Shown piece by piece: positions 24,855 to 37,329 of a stretch of 64,000 bases of DNA (the first letter of the stretch is position 1; every line of letters begins with the position of its first letter). The notes below the pieces were generated by a model. That model was not told the DNA's origin and ran no database searches. It saw only the letters and a list, made by a program, of their open reading frames with translations. Source of the stretch: Owenia fusiformis. Its lineage: Eukaryota; Annelida; Polychaeta; Sabellida; Oweniidae. The stretch is taken from NCBI GenBank assembly GCA_903813345.2, contig CAIIXF020000010.1, positions 13,957,181-14,021,180 on the forward strand, read 5' to 3'. The position numbers were made by a program, and so were the translations under genes.

Positions 24855-26397
24855 GTTGTGAAGATATCAATTTTCGATGGCCAATGTATGCTGAAGACAA
24901 TGGATAGCATGAGTTTTCCCTAGGCTATATAACATGGCCGATTTCAATACCCATCTACCTTTCAGAAGTTGCTAATAGTGTAGAAGTTCCTCTTTTTAGA
25001 AAATAAGCCTAACATTTTTAAAAAAGTGATAAGATGCGTTCCTAATTTATAACTTTTTTCAGAGTGAGTTGGGTTAATATTTTTACGACTACCGGGGAAC
25101 TTCACATCGTCGGTTCCCACGCTCGATCACTACGTTCTATTGAGGATAGGTCCGAAGCTTGATAAAGCAAGATGGGAACTTCACCGGAAAGAACCTAGAC
25201 ATATTGTTTTTAAAAAACACTGTATTTATGACCAGAAAGTACTCATCGTTAAATTAAGTCCAAAATCACTTGCCATACAATACCTGGTCCTTTAACAATG
25301 ATGGCCCGAAATCACTTGAAAAGCAATCAAATTGGTAAAAAAACTGCATGCTTTTGAAATAATTGTTAACCTCGACCCCCCCCCCTCCGAATACCCCCCC
25401 CCCCACCCATCGGCTTGCCTACGGAACCTGAATTGTACTTTTATAACCAGTGTACTGCATGTGTATGCTGGTCGGCCTAACAGTATACCATGGACCTACA
25501 GAAAGTTCATACTAATACATACAACTACTGATCATGACTAGCACCATTACGAGCTATTAAAATGTATTTCTTGATCAAATTGACTAAATTGAATTTCAGT
25601 CCAATGTATTGACATTAGCAATATATTTGCTCACATCATTTACGTCGTTCCCTCGTCGTTCTTTCCCTTCCAGCTGTTACTGTACTTTAATAACTCCGTC
25701 AACAAATTTCTTTATAACCATCATATAAAAAGTATCAAACAAAGTTAAACACATTCATTTATTGGTCTTCAGTGTTTAAAACCTTATATACATGTAATAT
25801 TGCTTACACCGACTCTATTTTTGAATGAAATTAGGCTCATGAATCTTAACTAATCACAGTGCACCTAATTACTTATTGTTTCTTTGAGTAATGGTATTAT
25901 GCATATGTGAAACCAATGAGTAATAAAAATTAGAGCCAATTTGCAATTTTTACTGAAAATATATAAATGAAGCCATGCATTTATCTTTAAGTTCCACTGA
26001 TTTGTCATTTACATCATTAATGTTGATGTGCTCGGACAGACTTTTATAACGCTGCAAGTAACACAATATTTACCATTATAAGAAATAATTACAGGATTAT
26101 TCTGAAGAATTAAAGGATATACATGTACTAATTGGCATTGTGTTTGCGAAATTACATGTTGGTGACAGAACATATGACCAGTTTTAAAACTGTGAACAAA
26201 TGATCATGTGAATAATTTAGTGATATTAATGGACATATTGCGTTTATTCACAAGCTTAACACTTAATGGATTAACACTATACTATTACTACACGAATAAC
26301 GGTTCCTGATTTAGTTCCACCAAGACAACGAGAACTGAAGTTAACATATTGTTAGATGTCAACATGAGACGCAAACGCAATTCGCATCTTCTAAAAC

Positions 26398-27585
26398 ATG
26401 GGATGTAGTTCGACAAGTTTGGCCTGGTACACCATCTTATTTCTTTCAATGGCATTCTCGTCTGCAGCCCCAATATCGGAAATCAAAGATGGCAAAGATT
26501 CCCCATCAGAAGGCGATTCGTTCTTTGCGCAAGCCGTTCAATATAAACAGAGAATCTTCGTTGAACAAGAGCAAACAACAAAAGAGACAACAGTTAAAGA
26601 GAAAGCAAAGAAGAAACAAAAGGAAGATATATCTGGAATGGACAAAACTATTTTCAAAAAGACCGCCACGTTTCCTACAATGAAAATGGGAGGCAAAAAA
26701 CCGATTGCCAAAGCTACTAAAACTGTACATAGAAAAAAGGATCTCGGTATATTTGATGATAATTTCGACGAATATGATGATCTTGGAGAATATGATGACT
26801 ATCTCGATGGACTTAATGGGAAAAATATCAAAACAACAACTCCAAAACCTAAACCATCACAGAATTCAAATTTTGAAATGTTGAATGATAAAGGACCCGT
26901 TTCTCATAAACAGCGACATAAAGGCAGCAAACACTCTGTCAAAGTAGATTGTGAACCCACAAAGGTTAGAAAATTGTCAAAAATGCTCGGCCCTGCTTTT
27001 AATCCCCGATACATGTCAATCGAGAGGCCCACAGCTGGATTTTCCGGTTCTGCAATGACAGGGGTAAGCGGATTAGGAAAGGCACGTGATACAAGAGGAT
27101 TTATGAGAGATCAACCGTTGATTATAAAGAACATTTCGGAAGCCACACCACATCTGCCATTTAGAGTCTCTCATGATTTCAAAAGAGATCTTCCGAATGA
27201 GGGTAAATATACCACTGACACGAACAATGCCAAACCCAAAAATAGTGATATACCAAGTGTTTCGCACTTTCTAGAAAGTATAAGGACTAAACGATCGACG
27301 AACAACGATCAACCATGGCAATGCGCTTCTAGAATTGTCTGGTTCGACTTAGGTGACGATCATTTTCCACGATTTCTGAGAGCAGCCGAGTGTGTCTCTG
27401 ACAGGTGTTGGTTTTCTCATTACAAGTGTGTCCCAAGAGCTTTTACCGTCAAGGTACTTCGGAGATCGAGTGACACGTGCAAACCAGTCTCTCGCAAGGC
27501 ATCAAACGGGCCCCAACGGTTCGAGCAGGAATGGGTGTTCGAGGAGAGAGCTGTGACTTTTTGTTGTGATTGTGCTAAGAGTTAG
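26398..27585 (+). CDS. trunk: noggin/trunk-type cystine-knot ligand precursor
   Basis: A 395-residue secreted precursor in a single exon; an in-frame TAA at 26392 precedes the ATG. Residues 1-24 are a signal peptide (hydrophobic YTILFLSMAF, likely cut after SSA). A lysine-rich stretch (62-115) and an acidic tyrosine-rich patch (DDNFDEYDDLGEYDDYLDG, 120-138) follow. MLGPAFNPRYMS (196-207) resembles the noggin propeptide motif. RTKR (296-299) is a furin-type site that would free a 96-residue C-terminal domain with eight cysteines (309, 332, 337, 344, 361, 389, 390, 392) and VWFDLGDDHFPRF, close to the W-DLG-PR core of noggin and trunk. Trunk and PTTH activate Torso-type receptor kinases in insects; noggin binds BMPs. 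The processing site and spacing favour trunk-like; the role here is inferred. AATAAA follows at 27624 and 27637. Confidence 0.8.
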   Translation: MGCSSTSLAWYTILFLSMAFSSAAPISEIKDGKDSPSEGDSFFAQAVQYKQRIFVEQEQTTKETTVKEKAKKKQKEDISGMDKTIFKKTATFPTMKMGGKKPIAKATKTVHRKKDLGIFDDNFDEYDDLGEYDDYLDGLNGKNIKTTTPKPKPSQNSNFEMLNDKGPVSHKQRHKGSKHSVKVDCEPTKVRKLSKMLGPAFNPRYMSIERPTAGFSGSAMTGVSGLGKARDTRGFMRDQPLIIKNISEATPHLPFRVSHDFKRDLPNEGKYTTDTNNAKPKNSDIPSVSHFLESIRTKRSTNNDQPWQCASRIVWFDLGDDHFPRFLRAAECVSDRCWFSHYKCVPRAFTVKVLRRSSDTCKPVSRKASNGPQRFEQEWVFEERAVTFCCDCAKS

Positions 27586-27730
27586 ATGGATTGGTATTTC
27601 TTAAGTTTGAATTAACATATCTAAATAAATATTGCTAATAAAATTACTTGTTCATTAAGTTACTTTCTGTCAGTAATTGTGAGAATAGATCCAAAATGAA
27701 GTCCAGTTAAGTCCTAGCCCGGGAGCCCTC

Positions 27731-27890
27731 GTCACATTTGCTCTACGGCAGCCGTACGATGACCGTAGCTTTAAGAATTAATATAGAAAATCGGCGTCGT
27801 ACTGCTTATCCCTATATCTTATGCTCTGTATATTTCTCTCGATTTTGGAAAGCTACCGCCGCTCTACAGTTGCAGTAGATTTAATGTGAC
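27731..27890. mobile_element. 160-bp foldback MITE, copy 1
   Basis: Starts GTCACATTTGCTCTACGGCA and ends with a diverged inverted copy (CTACAGTTGCAGTAGATTTAATGTGAC-like). CCGTAGCTTT faces AAAGCTACCG. A related end begins at 28621. Confidence 0.6.
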
Positions 27891-28620
27891 TGTGGGATTA
27901 CATACATAAGAATTATGTACAAGGGGTTATGGGGATTATATCCAAAACCGACAGTACATAATCAGAAAATGTATCCCATAGCGATTGAGGTTCTAGGTAC
28001 ATAATAAAGATAACTTCTAAGGTTCCAAAAATGATTATTTTGATATTAATTTCAAAACTTCAAATGTGTTTTTTCCAAAAAATACGCCTTGGATTGTCGT
28101 ATGGACTTGGGGCCAACACGATCCTCGGAGACCCAGAGGGTGCATGAATGCATCTACATGAGGTAGTGAAGGTAACGAACGAAATCAATTTTGAGAATGA
28201 CCGGGTTTGTAGTAGGCCTAGTCTAGTATGACATCTTTAATACATAGAACACTAATTGTCACCTTTCTACCATGGCCCGGGATTCGCAAAAGTCCGCTAT
28301 TGGGAAATGATATTTTTGTAAAAATACTATAAAATTCTCACAATATATTTTTGAACTCAGATGTTTTATTGTTTCAAAAAACATATTATAGCATACTCTG
28401 CAATGGCCGTTAGGCCCTATAATTTTTCCAAGTAACAATAACGCTTGGTGACCTATGTGCAACAATTAGCCAACAAATCTTGCTTATTCAATAATCTGAT
28501 TTTTAATTGGGGCCAGATTAATAAACCTATTCTAGAGCAACAAGCTAGATATGTCAGATAAGAAAGAAGGCCCCGAGACTAGGTTTAACTTTTTGTTGAA
28601 CTAGGTGACCTAATGTCTCA

Positions 28621-28830
28621 GTCACATTTGATCTACGGCAAGCGTACGGCGGCCGTAGCTTCCCAAAAATCGAAAGAAATCCCATCTTGATTCACAAGGG
28701 CTCACAAGGTTCTGTTTGAAGATGGAGAAATCCTATTCAGCATAATCCTATTCAATATATTTATGAATAAAGCAGTAGGTTTTCTCATGGGCTTTCAAGC
28801 CGCTGTACGGTCACCGTCAAGCCGCGTGAC
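28621..28830. mobile_element. foldback MITE, copy 2
   Basis: The left end (GTCACATTTGATCTACGGCA) is nearly the same as at 27731. The right end is diverged but again terminates in GTGAC after a CGGTCACCGTCAAGCCG string. Confidence 0.45.
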
Positions 28831-29879
28831 CGAGGCCATGCTATTGAAAACGGCACTAGGAAGGGGAACATACTCTAAAATGCACAATTTTTTTTAAACT
28901 TTCTGATGTCACCATTATTATGCGATGGAGACGTGATGATATTAAGGACGCCAACTTTGTGTCGGGTAAAAAACTGTCCGCTATTGTCGAGGGATAAGGT
29001 CAAACATGAAATACAAAAAATAAAAGAATCCATAACGTGTAACTTTAACAGCAAACTGCCAGCCCCGGCACCCAGCCAATTTCAAGGTATGTGTTAAGGT
29101 CATGGAATGTCATGCTAAGTTAAATGTCAATGCCTTCAGGCTAAGAGCCTCTCGAAGACCAAAGATATAAAAAATGTACATCGAGTCTCCATGTCAGCAT
29201 ACCATACAATGAAATGTGGCCAATTGTAATTTAAAATATTTTTCATCCCAGGAACTATCAAAAATGGCATATTGTAAGGTCATTTCTCAGAAGATACGAC
29301 TGATGGCATTATTCCCTTTCCCGGTTCCCATGGAAATAATCATGAAAATAAAAATCGTATTCACTGTGCACGACTGTGTAACTGGTAGGGAAAGAGTTTT
29401 ATCCTCGATTCTAACATGATTGTATTCACGTCTTCTATAAACTGTGAACAAAGTCAACATTTTACCCGGGGTGTATTCGCGGACAATACCCCTGGTGATA
29501 TGAGTAATGTGTGGCGTCTAACAGCGGGCCGTAGTACAGTCTCCGAGCCTTTCGTCCAGTGCCATCCGTACCTCCTGTGCCTTACCTCATGCAGATCTTT
29601 AAATTCCCGCGAAATTTACCCTTCTAAATATTTTGACCTGCTTCAAAAAATATATTTGTTTGCGTTTGCTACTGATTTTATTTGTTATATTTTATAAAAT
29701 GTTTATTTCTAATGTAGTAAGAATTCATTCATAAGAAAAATATTAAGTAATTCGTAACAAACTGTTAAAAATGAATACTTAGGAATTTGCAAGGTCAGAA
29801 ATTGTTTATTACAACGTTGCTATGCAGTTCGTTTTGAAGTGACGTCATCCCCATATTCGTAATTTTAATCGTCTAATAA

Positions 29880-30060
29880 ACAAATATCACATGTCGATGT
29901 GATGTTTTAATCGATAAAATTGAATTTCTTACATATTTCTTTATCTTGTTGTTAGATAACACGTTATAATATTGGTGAACTCGCCAGAAATTAACATAAT
30001 ATTATTTGAAGCGTTTTTGGAAAATTATGACACCGCCATCTTGAAATCGTGTAGTAATGT
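29880..30060. repeat. dispersed repeat related to the 594-bp duplication
   Basis: The string CAGAAATTAACATAATATTATTTGAAGCG... with the following ACCGCCATCTTGAA matches 54330-54390 (CAGAAATGAACATAATATTATTCGAAGCG). Hence the sequence duplicated at 54125-55312 is at least partly a dispersed repeat. Confidence 0.55.
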
Positions 30061-32371
30061 TGAACCCAGTGATTATCGATCTTGACATTTTACAATTTGT
30101 TGCTCCGCGGAGATTTTTACCTAAAAACACATCAAATACAACATTGATTACCAATTTCAATGGTAAAATCATTTGTAAACGTTATGTTTAATGGAATGTT
30201 AAAGTTTTGGCGTTGTTGATTTCGTAATAAAGAAAGTACTAATTTCTGAAGCTTTCTAAGATCGTGCCCCGGGAATTTTAGAACTATTTTAACAACGTCA
30301 GAGAGGTAGTGAAGGTACGCAACGAACGAAATGAATTTTGAGAATGGCCGTAGTAATGGCGCACCATAATGAATATTCGAAACATTTTGGTGAGTTTTCA
30401 TGTTCGAATCGTGAATATAAACCTCAGAGCATTGGTAATGTTGTCGAATACACTCCTTAGGGCTACGAATCCCTCACTCCCTTCGGTCGTTCGGGTTACA
30501 GAAAACATTTGTACCTAGCCCAATTCGACGATATTACCCCTGCTATTCGGTCTATATTTCTTAATTATATCTAGTATCCCGGTCCCGCTCCGTAAAAAAG
30601 GACCGGGGTGGATCTGGGAACCAACAAGGGGGGGCCCAAACTTTTGGTCTGAGAAAAAAACCTAAAACCAAAAAGTGGGCCCAAATTTTGAAATTTTGAG
30701 GCCCATTTTCTTGAAAATTTGGCCTCAAATTAAAAAATAAGGCCTTAGAAGGCCCATTTATGACCAAAAAGGCACTCTTTTTGGGGTCTTAAGGCCTTTT
30801 TTGGCTCAAATATTATTTAGTGCCCAATTTTTATGGTTCCATCCAAGCCCCCCCCCCCCCCAGATCCGCCAGTGACAATCCAACGCATTAGAGGCGGTGT
30901 TCACCGTCTGTACCTCATGGGGAAGGTAGTAGCTCTTAGGTAAGGAGGCACGGATTGCACTGAACGAAGGCTAGGAGATTGCAACCCGGTGTTTTGAAGT
31001 ACAATTTTCCACTGAACGAAAATATTACAGGTTACACTTCCGGCCAGAATTCACATTTTCACGTTTTTTTGTTTTTATCAATATTGCAGGAGTTGCTTCA
31101 TCTCTATTTGGGTGATAAGGTAAATATAGACTTACATCATACTTTGCACTATTATCTCACCGATTACAGATCACTAGGTTCTTCGGAAAATACTCAATTC
31201 ATTAGAAAAAATTCCCCAAAATTCTTCTGGTCAACAAATTCAATCAAAACCTTGAAATACAATAGATCTACACATTTTTTTTCTGATTACTTTGGTCGTG
31301 AAAATTAAAGAAATGATATGATACTCACTATGTATCTAGTATGTTGTCTGTGATGGTAATGGTAGTCGCATTGATGCGCCTCTGGGGGTTTATATATATA
31401 TTTGAGATTTGTCACGACCCCATTCTAAGAAATTCTTGCACCACTTCATTGCGATATAACCAAACTCGTCTGGCCCAGTTATCTACTCCCCGATTCTGAA
31501 AAGTCGTAGATCTACGACGTCAAGAAATCATTGTATTGATTTCTCGAAGCTATCTTCAATCTTTGCAAATTATTCACGGAACAAACCATGACAATGTGAG
31601 AAATTACCTGGGTTATTGACTTTTCAATCGAATCAGCGCAATTACACCATGTTCAACAACAAAAGTGTGGTAAGTGTGGTAAACAATTCAACATATAAGA
31701 TTCTGTATATTGGGACAAACATATTGTTAACCTAAGTGGGAATGTAAAAAATTCAACTCCAAAGTAGCGCTTGGTTCAAAATTCAAATTTTTTCTCAAGT
31801 TCATGAATTTCTAATATGGGACAATCCCTGCCCCCTACTGTCACTTTTAAAACTCCGATAGTCAAAGTCATTATGGGCGGGGGAAACATGCCTATTGTAA
31901 TGGTAATGTGATATAATTCATGTGTGCGAAATATTTAAATGATCTGATTGGTTTTACTTATTGTGACGCATGCGCATGTGTGCCATGTTTTTTCTAATCA
32001 TTTCATTTTGTTCCATGGAACTCGAATACTTGTAGATGGAATTTATTCATATTTTGTGGAAAGATTTATATTCAATATTGGTGAATAGTTTTACGCCAAA
32101 TTTCCTTTCAAGATGGCTGTCACTTAAAAAATGGTTCATATTATCAATTTATTTCTAATATAAAATGGTGAGAATATTTTGTGAAAAGTTTTTCATTTTA
32201 ATCGAAAGTAGCCTAATAAATATTATTGTTCTAAATTTTGGTAGTATATTCATAACATCCATCTTTTTTTCAGGAGAGTCTAATATTATATCTCAAATGT
32301 ATGTCTTTTGATATCTGCCAATTATGTATTCAAGGGAAGAGTAGATAATAAATTTTACATTTGATTGTGAT

Positions 32372-32551
32372 CAGGCCCGTAGCCAGGGGGGGTTCGGGGG
32401 GTTTGGGCGAACCCCCCCTGGCCAAAATTTCTTTCAAAATCATGCAGTTTTTCACCATTCTGACTATTTTTTGAGTGATGTTTGGCCAAATTTGCCAAAG
32501 TGAACCCCTCCCTAGAATTTTTTGGAAAAGTGGAAAATTCTGGCTACGGGC
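32372..32551. mobile_element. 180-bp MITE, GCCCGTAGCCAGG termini
   Basis: CAGGCCCGTAGCCAGGGGGG at the left faces TTCTGGCTACGGGC at the right. A G/C-rich palindrome (GTTCGGGGGG...CCCCCC) lies next to the left end, and GGGAGGGGTTCAC lies in complement at the right. Similar termini are common in hAT-type MITEs of many animals; no clean target duplication was found here. Confidence 0.55.
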
Positions 32552-33005
32552 GAGGTGATATATACAGATTCATGGAAATAGTGTTCGCTGAGATTTGCAA
32601 CTCCATGGGATTGTCGATTTCTAGTTTTTTCTCAATCAAAGTAGTCAGAAAAATATTTTCTGATTGTAAGCAAGGATCCTGGTGTTCCATTTCTTTTCTT
32701 TAAGTCTTATATATTTATTAAATAGACTAAGAAATCAATGATACTGTAAACAAAATTTTAACCGTGAATAAATATATGTATAAAAAAGGATCCTGGTGTA
32801 TATAACCAGTTCATAGTAGAACACCACTCTATCCATGGCTTTAGGCTATTCTACTGTGGTCACTGACCCCCTCCCTCATTTCTCAATATTTTAAAAGTGT
32901 AAGATATAATTAATGTTAGTATATAGCACTAGGTAGAAAGAGGGAATTATTCCAAGGGCTTTTAAAAGTAAGCTTGAAAGTTATAATTTTTTTTCATCTT
33001 TTCAG

Positions 33006-35617
33006 ATGACACGTTGGGCCAGGGCTGAGGGGGTGAACAAGAAGAAGCCCTTAGAAAGCACAGAATGGTTAGTCATGTTTAAGTCAACCTCCCAAGAACA
33101 GAAGTCTCCAACAGATGATACAATATCACAACAAACCCCAGCCAAATCTAAAAAGAAACGGAAGGCTGAGAAACAACATAATAAAGATAGTGACATGTCC
33201 GACCAAAGTACAGGTGTATATAAAGTAGACATAGGAGAATCATTGGTTAAGAAAACCAAGCAATCAAAAGTTAAGACCCTAACTGATGAACAATACTTTG
33301 CTAAATTCACTAATCATCGTGAACAGAAGAAGAAAATGCGGACAATTGACCTGAATGACAAGCGTAGAGAAGAAAGGAGGATGAAAAGAAAGGAAGAACG
33401 AGAAGGAAAAAAGGTAGAAATTCTAACTTATAAGTGAGCATACAGTAATGTTAATATCATATGTTACAGTTAATATTTTGAAAATTCCTCTTCGATTTAC
33501 CACTCAAAATTAATGCATTTATAAAAGCTCAACTTTTTCCAACACTCACTATAAACTCACTTAGTAATTGTTGAGAAACCTGAACCCATTATATCTCATT
33601 TTCCATTATCTGAGGCTTTAGGCCCATAGGCTGCTCTATTGTGGTTACATAATGGATGATGGGGTTCTCAAAGGGTAAACATTTTGGCAAATTATTGAAT
33701 TGAATTACTCCAGGTGTGCTTTAACTGTCGGAAGCTGGGTCACAATCTTGCAGACTGTCCAGATATAAAGGGGGATTCAGAACAGGGCACTGGTATCTGC
33801 TTCAAATGTGGCTCCACAGAACATACATCTAGCCAGTGTAATGTGAGGCTCAAGAAAGGTGAGATATTGTGATATAGCTCTTCCACTTGATATACTATAG
33901 TTTCTAAGGGTTTTATAAGTTCAAATCCTGCCATTCGTGCTTTCTAAGATAAAACTAATTTGCTACATGTGTTGATTGTATGTTATATTCTTATTGCAGG
34001 AGAGTATCCATTTGCTAAATGTTTTGTGTGTGGAAAGATGGGCCATTTGTCCAAGAAGTGTCCAGATAACCCAAAGGGACTCTACCCCAACGGTATGTGA
34101 AAATCCATTCTCCAAAGGCATCGCTCTTTTGATTCATCTCTGCAAATGGCAAAATTAGTTTAAATATTTTAGTGACATATTTTACTGAAGTTATGATTGA
34201 ATATTATAAGGGAATATACATTTTATGGTCCCATAAAGATTTATGAATTTTATTTTATGTTCACATTTAAGCAAGTCATGTCCCAATTTCTATAGGCTAT
34301 GTTTATGCAGACTGTCAAAGTTAATTCTATAATGTGCACTTTTCTATTGTGAATTCCCCCAAAAAATAAAAAATGTACATTTGGCACTGCAGGAGATTAT
34401 TGCTTATTCAGCCATATGTTTCTTGTAATGTTACAGGTGGGTGTTGCAAGGGATGTGGATCAATACACCACTTTAAAGCAGAGTGCCCAGTGCTACTGAA
34501 GAAAGAAGGTAAGCTTGTTGTTTGTCCTTCTGTCTGGGCAATAGCCCAAGTTCCTGGATGGAAGGTGCACAAATGACCACATGTTTTTCAGAAGAAATTT
34601 TCTTTAGTATAACGCAAGAATTTGGTGCAAATTTTATAGGCTAATGCCTTGTGGGCATACTTTTCGATAAGGAATTTAAAATATGGCGTTGTCATGGTTG
34701 TAGATTTTGACAGGAGACTATACATTGTTTACTACTCCCTACATATCATATCACCACCAGAAGTGGGGACATATTATAGTCTCCAACTTTTTTGTGGATG
34801 GTTCTGGTGTTTCATGGTTGGCTTCAGTAACAAATGAAAAACTTACAAGGTGATGACATTTTGTCGTGTTAATAGACTATAATGCCTCATTTCTATAATG
34901 TCATGTTCAGATAACATGTTTTTCAGTGGGATGTGCTATTCTTGGGAGTAGCTGTTCAAATAACTGATCAGCTATTGAAGTACATACCATTGAGAGTAAC
35001 ACTAATACCATTGAGAGTAACACTAATACCATTGAGAGTAACACAAATACCATTGAGAGTAACACTAATACCATTGAGAATAACACTAATACCATTGAGA
35101 GTAACACAAATACCATTAAGAGTAACACAAGTACCACTGAGAATAACACTAATACCATTGAGAGTAACACAAATACCATTGAGAGTAACACTAATACCAT
35201 TGAGAGTAACACAAATACCATTGAGAGTAACACTAATACCATTGAGAATAACACTAATACCATTGAGAGTAACACAAATACCATTAAGAGTAACACAAGT
35301 ACCACTGAGAATAACACTAATACCATTGAGAGTAACACAAATACCACCGAGAATAACACAAATACCATTGAGAGTAACACAAATACCACTGAGAAAAGCA
35401 CAAATACCATTGAGAGTAACACAAATACCATTGCGAGTAACTCAAAAACCACTGAGAATGCAGTAACACAAATACCATGGGAATTGTTCTGATTTCAGGA
35501 ATAATTGAAACTACAGTTGAGAAGATGGCAGTTTTCACAAGCCCGGACATTGAACCTTCACTTACAATAACCAGCAAACAAAAGAAGAAATCTGGACCCA
35601 AACTAGTGAAATTTTGA
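33006..35617 (+). CDS. ZCCHC9: ZCCHC9, CCHC zinc-knuckle protein
   Basis: Coding exons: 33006-33413, 33714-33858, 34000-34092, 34437-34508, 35499-35617; all junctions are GT-AG and phases join to 278 residues. The product matches human ZCCHC9 from end to end: start MTRWAR, a basic middle (KKKRKAEK, DKRREERRMKRKEER), then four CCHC knuckles: CFNCRKLGHNLADC, CFKCGSTEHTSSQC, CFVCGKMGHLSKKCPDNPKG and CKGCGSIHHFKAEC. It ends GPKLVKF, like human PKVVNF. ZCCHC9 is a nuclear/nucleolar nucleic-acid-binding protein; yeast Air proteins, with similar knuckles, serve the TRAMP RNA-surveillance complex. The start lies directly after an acceptor, so the 5' UTR is split. Intron 4 (34509-35498) carries a 21-bp minisatellite. 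AATAAA is at 35713. Confidence 0.95.
34977..35466. repeat. 21-bp minisatellite, about 23 units, 168-bp higher order
   Basis: Unit ATACCATTGAGAGTAACACTA with few variants (CAAATAC, GAATAAC, ACCACTGAG). The order of variants repeats every eight units (168 bases), so the array grew by block duplication. Because 21 is a multiple of three and no unit has a stop, long frames are open on both strands (34933-35466 plus, 34907-35452 minus), but these are by-products. The array lies in intron 4 of ZCCHC9. A good acceptor (TGTTTTTCAG, ending 34926) precedes it, but joining exon 4 to it gives a stop before the array. Confidence 0.95.
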
Positions 35618-37329
35618 AAAAAAAATTATGAATTAATATTGTATGTGATGAATATGGACTGAGCAAAAAATGCATTTTCTGTTTGAATTTATTTGTAGAA
35701 TTCAGCATTCCTAATAAAGTTACTTTAAGAGAGATTGAATATTGTTAGGTATCTACAAAATTAGCTTTTATCTTCTGTTAATTAGCTTTTCTTTCATCAT
35801 TTATCTTAATCCCAGGGCCCACCAATTATATTTTCAAACAGTACTATTATGTTTGAATGTTTTGATTGGCTACTAGTTGTTATCCTTGATTACATGGAAC
35901 ATCTGACAAAGATAGGTGGCTTTTGATCTTTTTTATTGTTATAATGGTTTAAAAGGATACTACTCGTAAGAAGATGGATGGAGAGCTAGATGAGTCAAAG
36001 TTTGGGAACTGAAGATGTTTTAAAGTGTGCAGTAACTAAAGAAAAAGGAGTTCTATAATTAGTACTATGTTTTTGAATAGAATTGCTATTTTTAGAATCG
36101 TCAATATTGAGTACTCATCTCATCAATTTCATAATTTCAAGTTTGCAGTTGAGTGAAAAACTATATAGTCTAAAGTATTATAATGAATAGCCAAGTGGGT
36201 GTTTATGCAGGTCACAATGTGGTCACAATTCTCTGTATTGTATTTTGCAAAAGCTTTTATAATGTGTTAAAAGAACGACTCATTGAATTGTGGGTGATTT
36301 CAGCTATCGTCTCAAGTCTCAGAACAAAACCCTCATGCTTAAAATCATCCACAATCCATCGAGGCTAAATCCTTTTAAATATAAAATTTTGAAATTTTCT
36401 CAACACCACAATGCTACCTTAGTTTTCAAACCGCGACATGAAATTCAAGATATATGATTCTTTAGAAAAACAAACAAAAAATGTATAATGGGGTACCCAA
36501 TTTTGGCAATTCATTCTCAAAACATTCTCTTTAGAAAAAGTTTACCCTTCAAGTACCCAAGCATTTTCTTTCATGTTTAGAAAATACATGAGAGAAAAGA
36601 ATCCTTGGAGAAAACCATCATACATTTTCTGTCAAGTATTTTTCGACTATAAAGAAATAGAGCTGATGTTGGAAAAGCGACAGCAACGATTTAGAGAACA
36701 ATTAGCCGAAGAAGTAATTTTGTGTGATTCATTGAAGAATCTGATTTGTTCGTAATCTGGACATTTTACATTTAGGTTTGCATACTGATATTATGCAAAT
36801 CTATTTAAAATTCATATTGGGTTGTTTTAGTTTATATCACAACCCAAAAAGGTGTGAATTAAAGATTAACTTTCCTGTTATCTCAAAATCTGCTTGGAAC
36901 TATACCATTAGATTTCTAGGGGAAATTCCTCAGAGTGAATTTTAGGGATAAAGGAGTGGGTACCATTAATACAATCTGAGAAAATATTGGCAAATATGAA
37001 ACCTATTTAAAACTGCATATATATTATTCAAAAGCGGATATGATCAATGATTCCCAATCCTCTGAAGTTTGAAAAATGAAAATACCTGGGTGATAATCCA
37101 TAGATAATCCTTGAAAATGAGAATTTTTGGGGGATTTTATGGTGCAGTCTTATAGTCAATAAAGCGTTATAAAGTGTATTGATGTTTTTGGGATGAAAAA
37201 CATTAGGGAAATGCTTGAAAAAACTACACCGATTCATTCTACAAACAACCCTCCCTTCTTTCTCTGCCTTATGCTGTCTCCATGTTCATAATTATGTTAA
37301 ATTATCCCAGAAATATTTCTGTTCACTTA
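35618..37329. other. intergenic, 3' flank of ZCCHC9
   Basis: After the polyadenylation signal (35713) nothing is supported. The frame at 36573-36755 (ending ...CDSLKNLICS) is unrecognised. Confidence 0.4.

Larger units (their letters stand above)
23224..26397. other. intergenic between divergent genes
   Basis: The shared upstream region of the methyltransferase gene (minus) and the noggin/trunk-like gene (plus). It holds two foldback structures (listed separately) and C runs at about 25375-25410. No other gene is supported. Confidence 0.5.
27586..33005. other. intergenic, repeats, 5' region of ZCCHC9
   Basis: More than 5 kb without a supported protein gene. Contains two copies of a GTCACATTTG... 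foldback, a repeat shared with 54250-54400, homopolymer C runs (near 30848) and a GCCCGTAGCCAGG element, listed separately. A string GAGGTAGTGAAGGTA...CGAACGAAAT occurs at 28160 and again at 30303. TTTTTTCATCTTTTCAG just before 33006 is a splice acceptor, so ZCCHC9 has at least one 5' non-coding exon somewhere in this stretch. Confidence 0.45.

Noticed and set aside
28906-29697. Three consecutive plus-strand frames of 63, 67 and 93 codons
   Set aside because: Different frames, no recognisable domains and no convincing splice sites joining them.
34907-35466. Two long open frames of 177 and 181 codons on opposite strands
   Set aside because: Both are translations of a stop-free 21-bp minisatellite in an intron of ZCCHC9; the plus frame has no ATG start and is out of phase with exon 4.
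36573-36755. 60-codon frame MFRKYMREKNPW...
   Set aside because: Some amphipathic character, but no family recognised, no clear splice sites and no link to ZCCHC9, which ends upstream.
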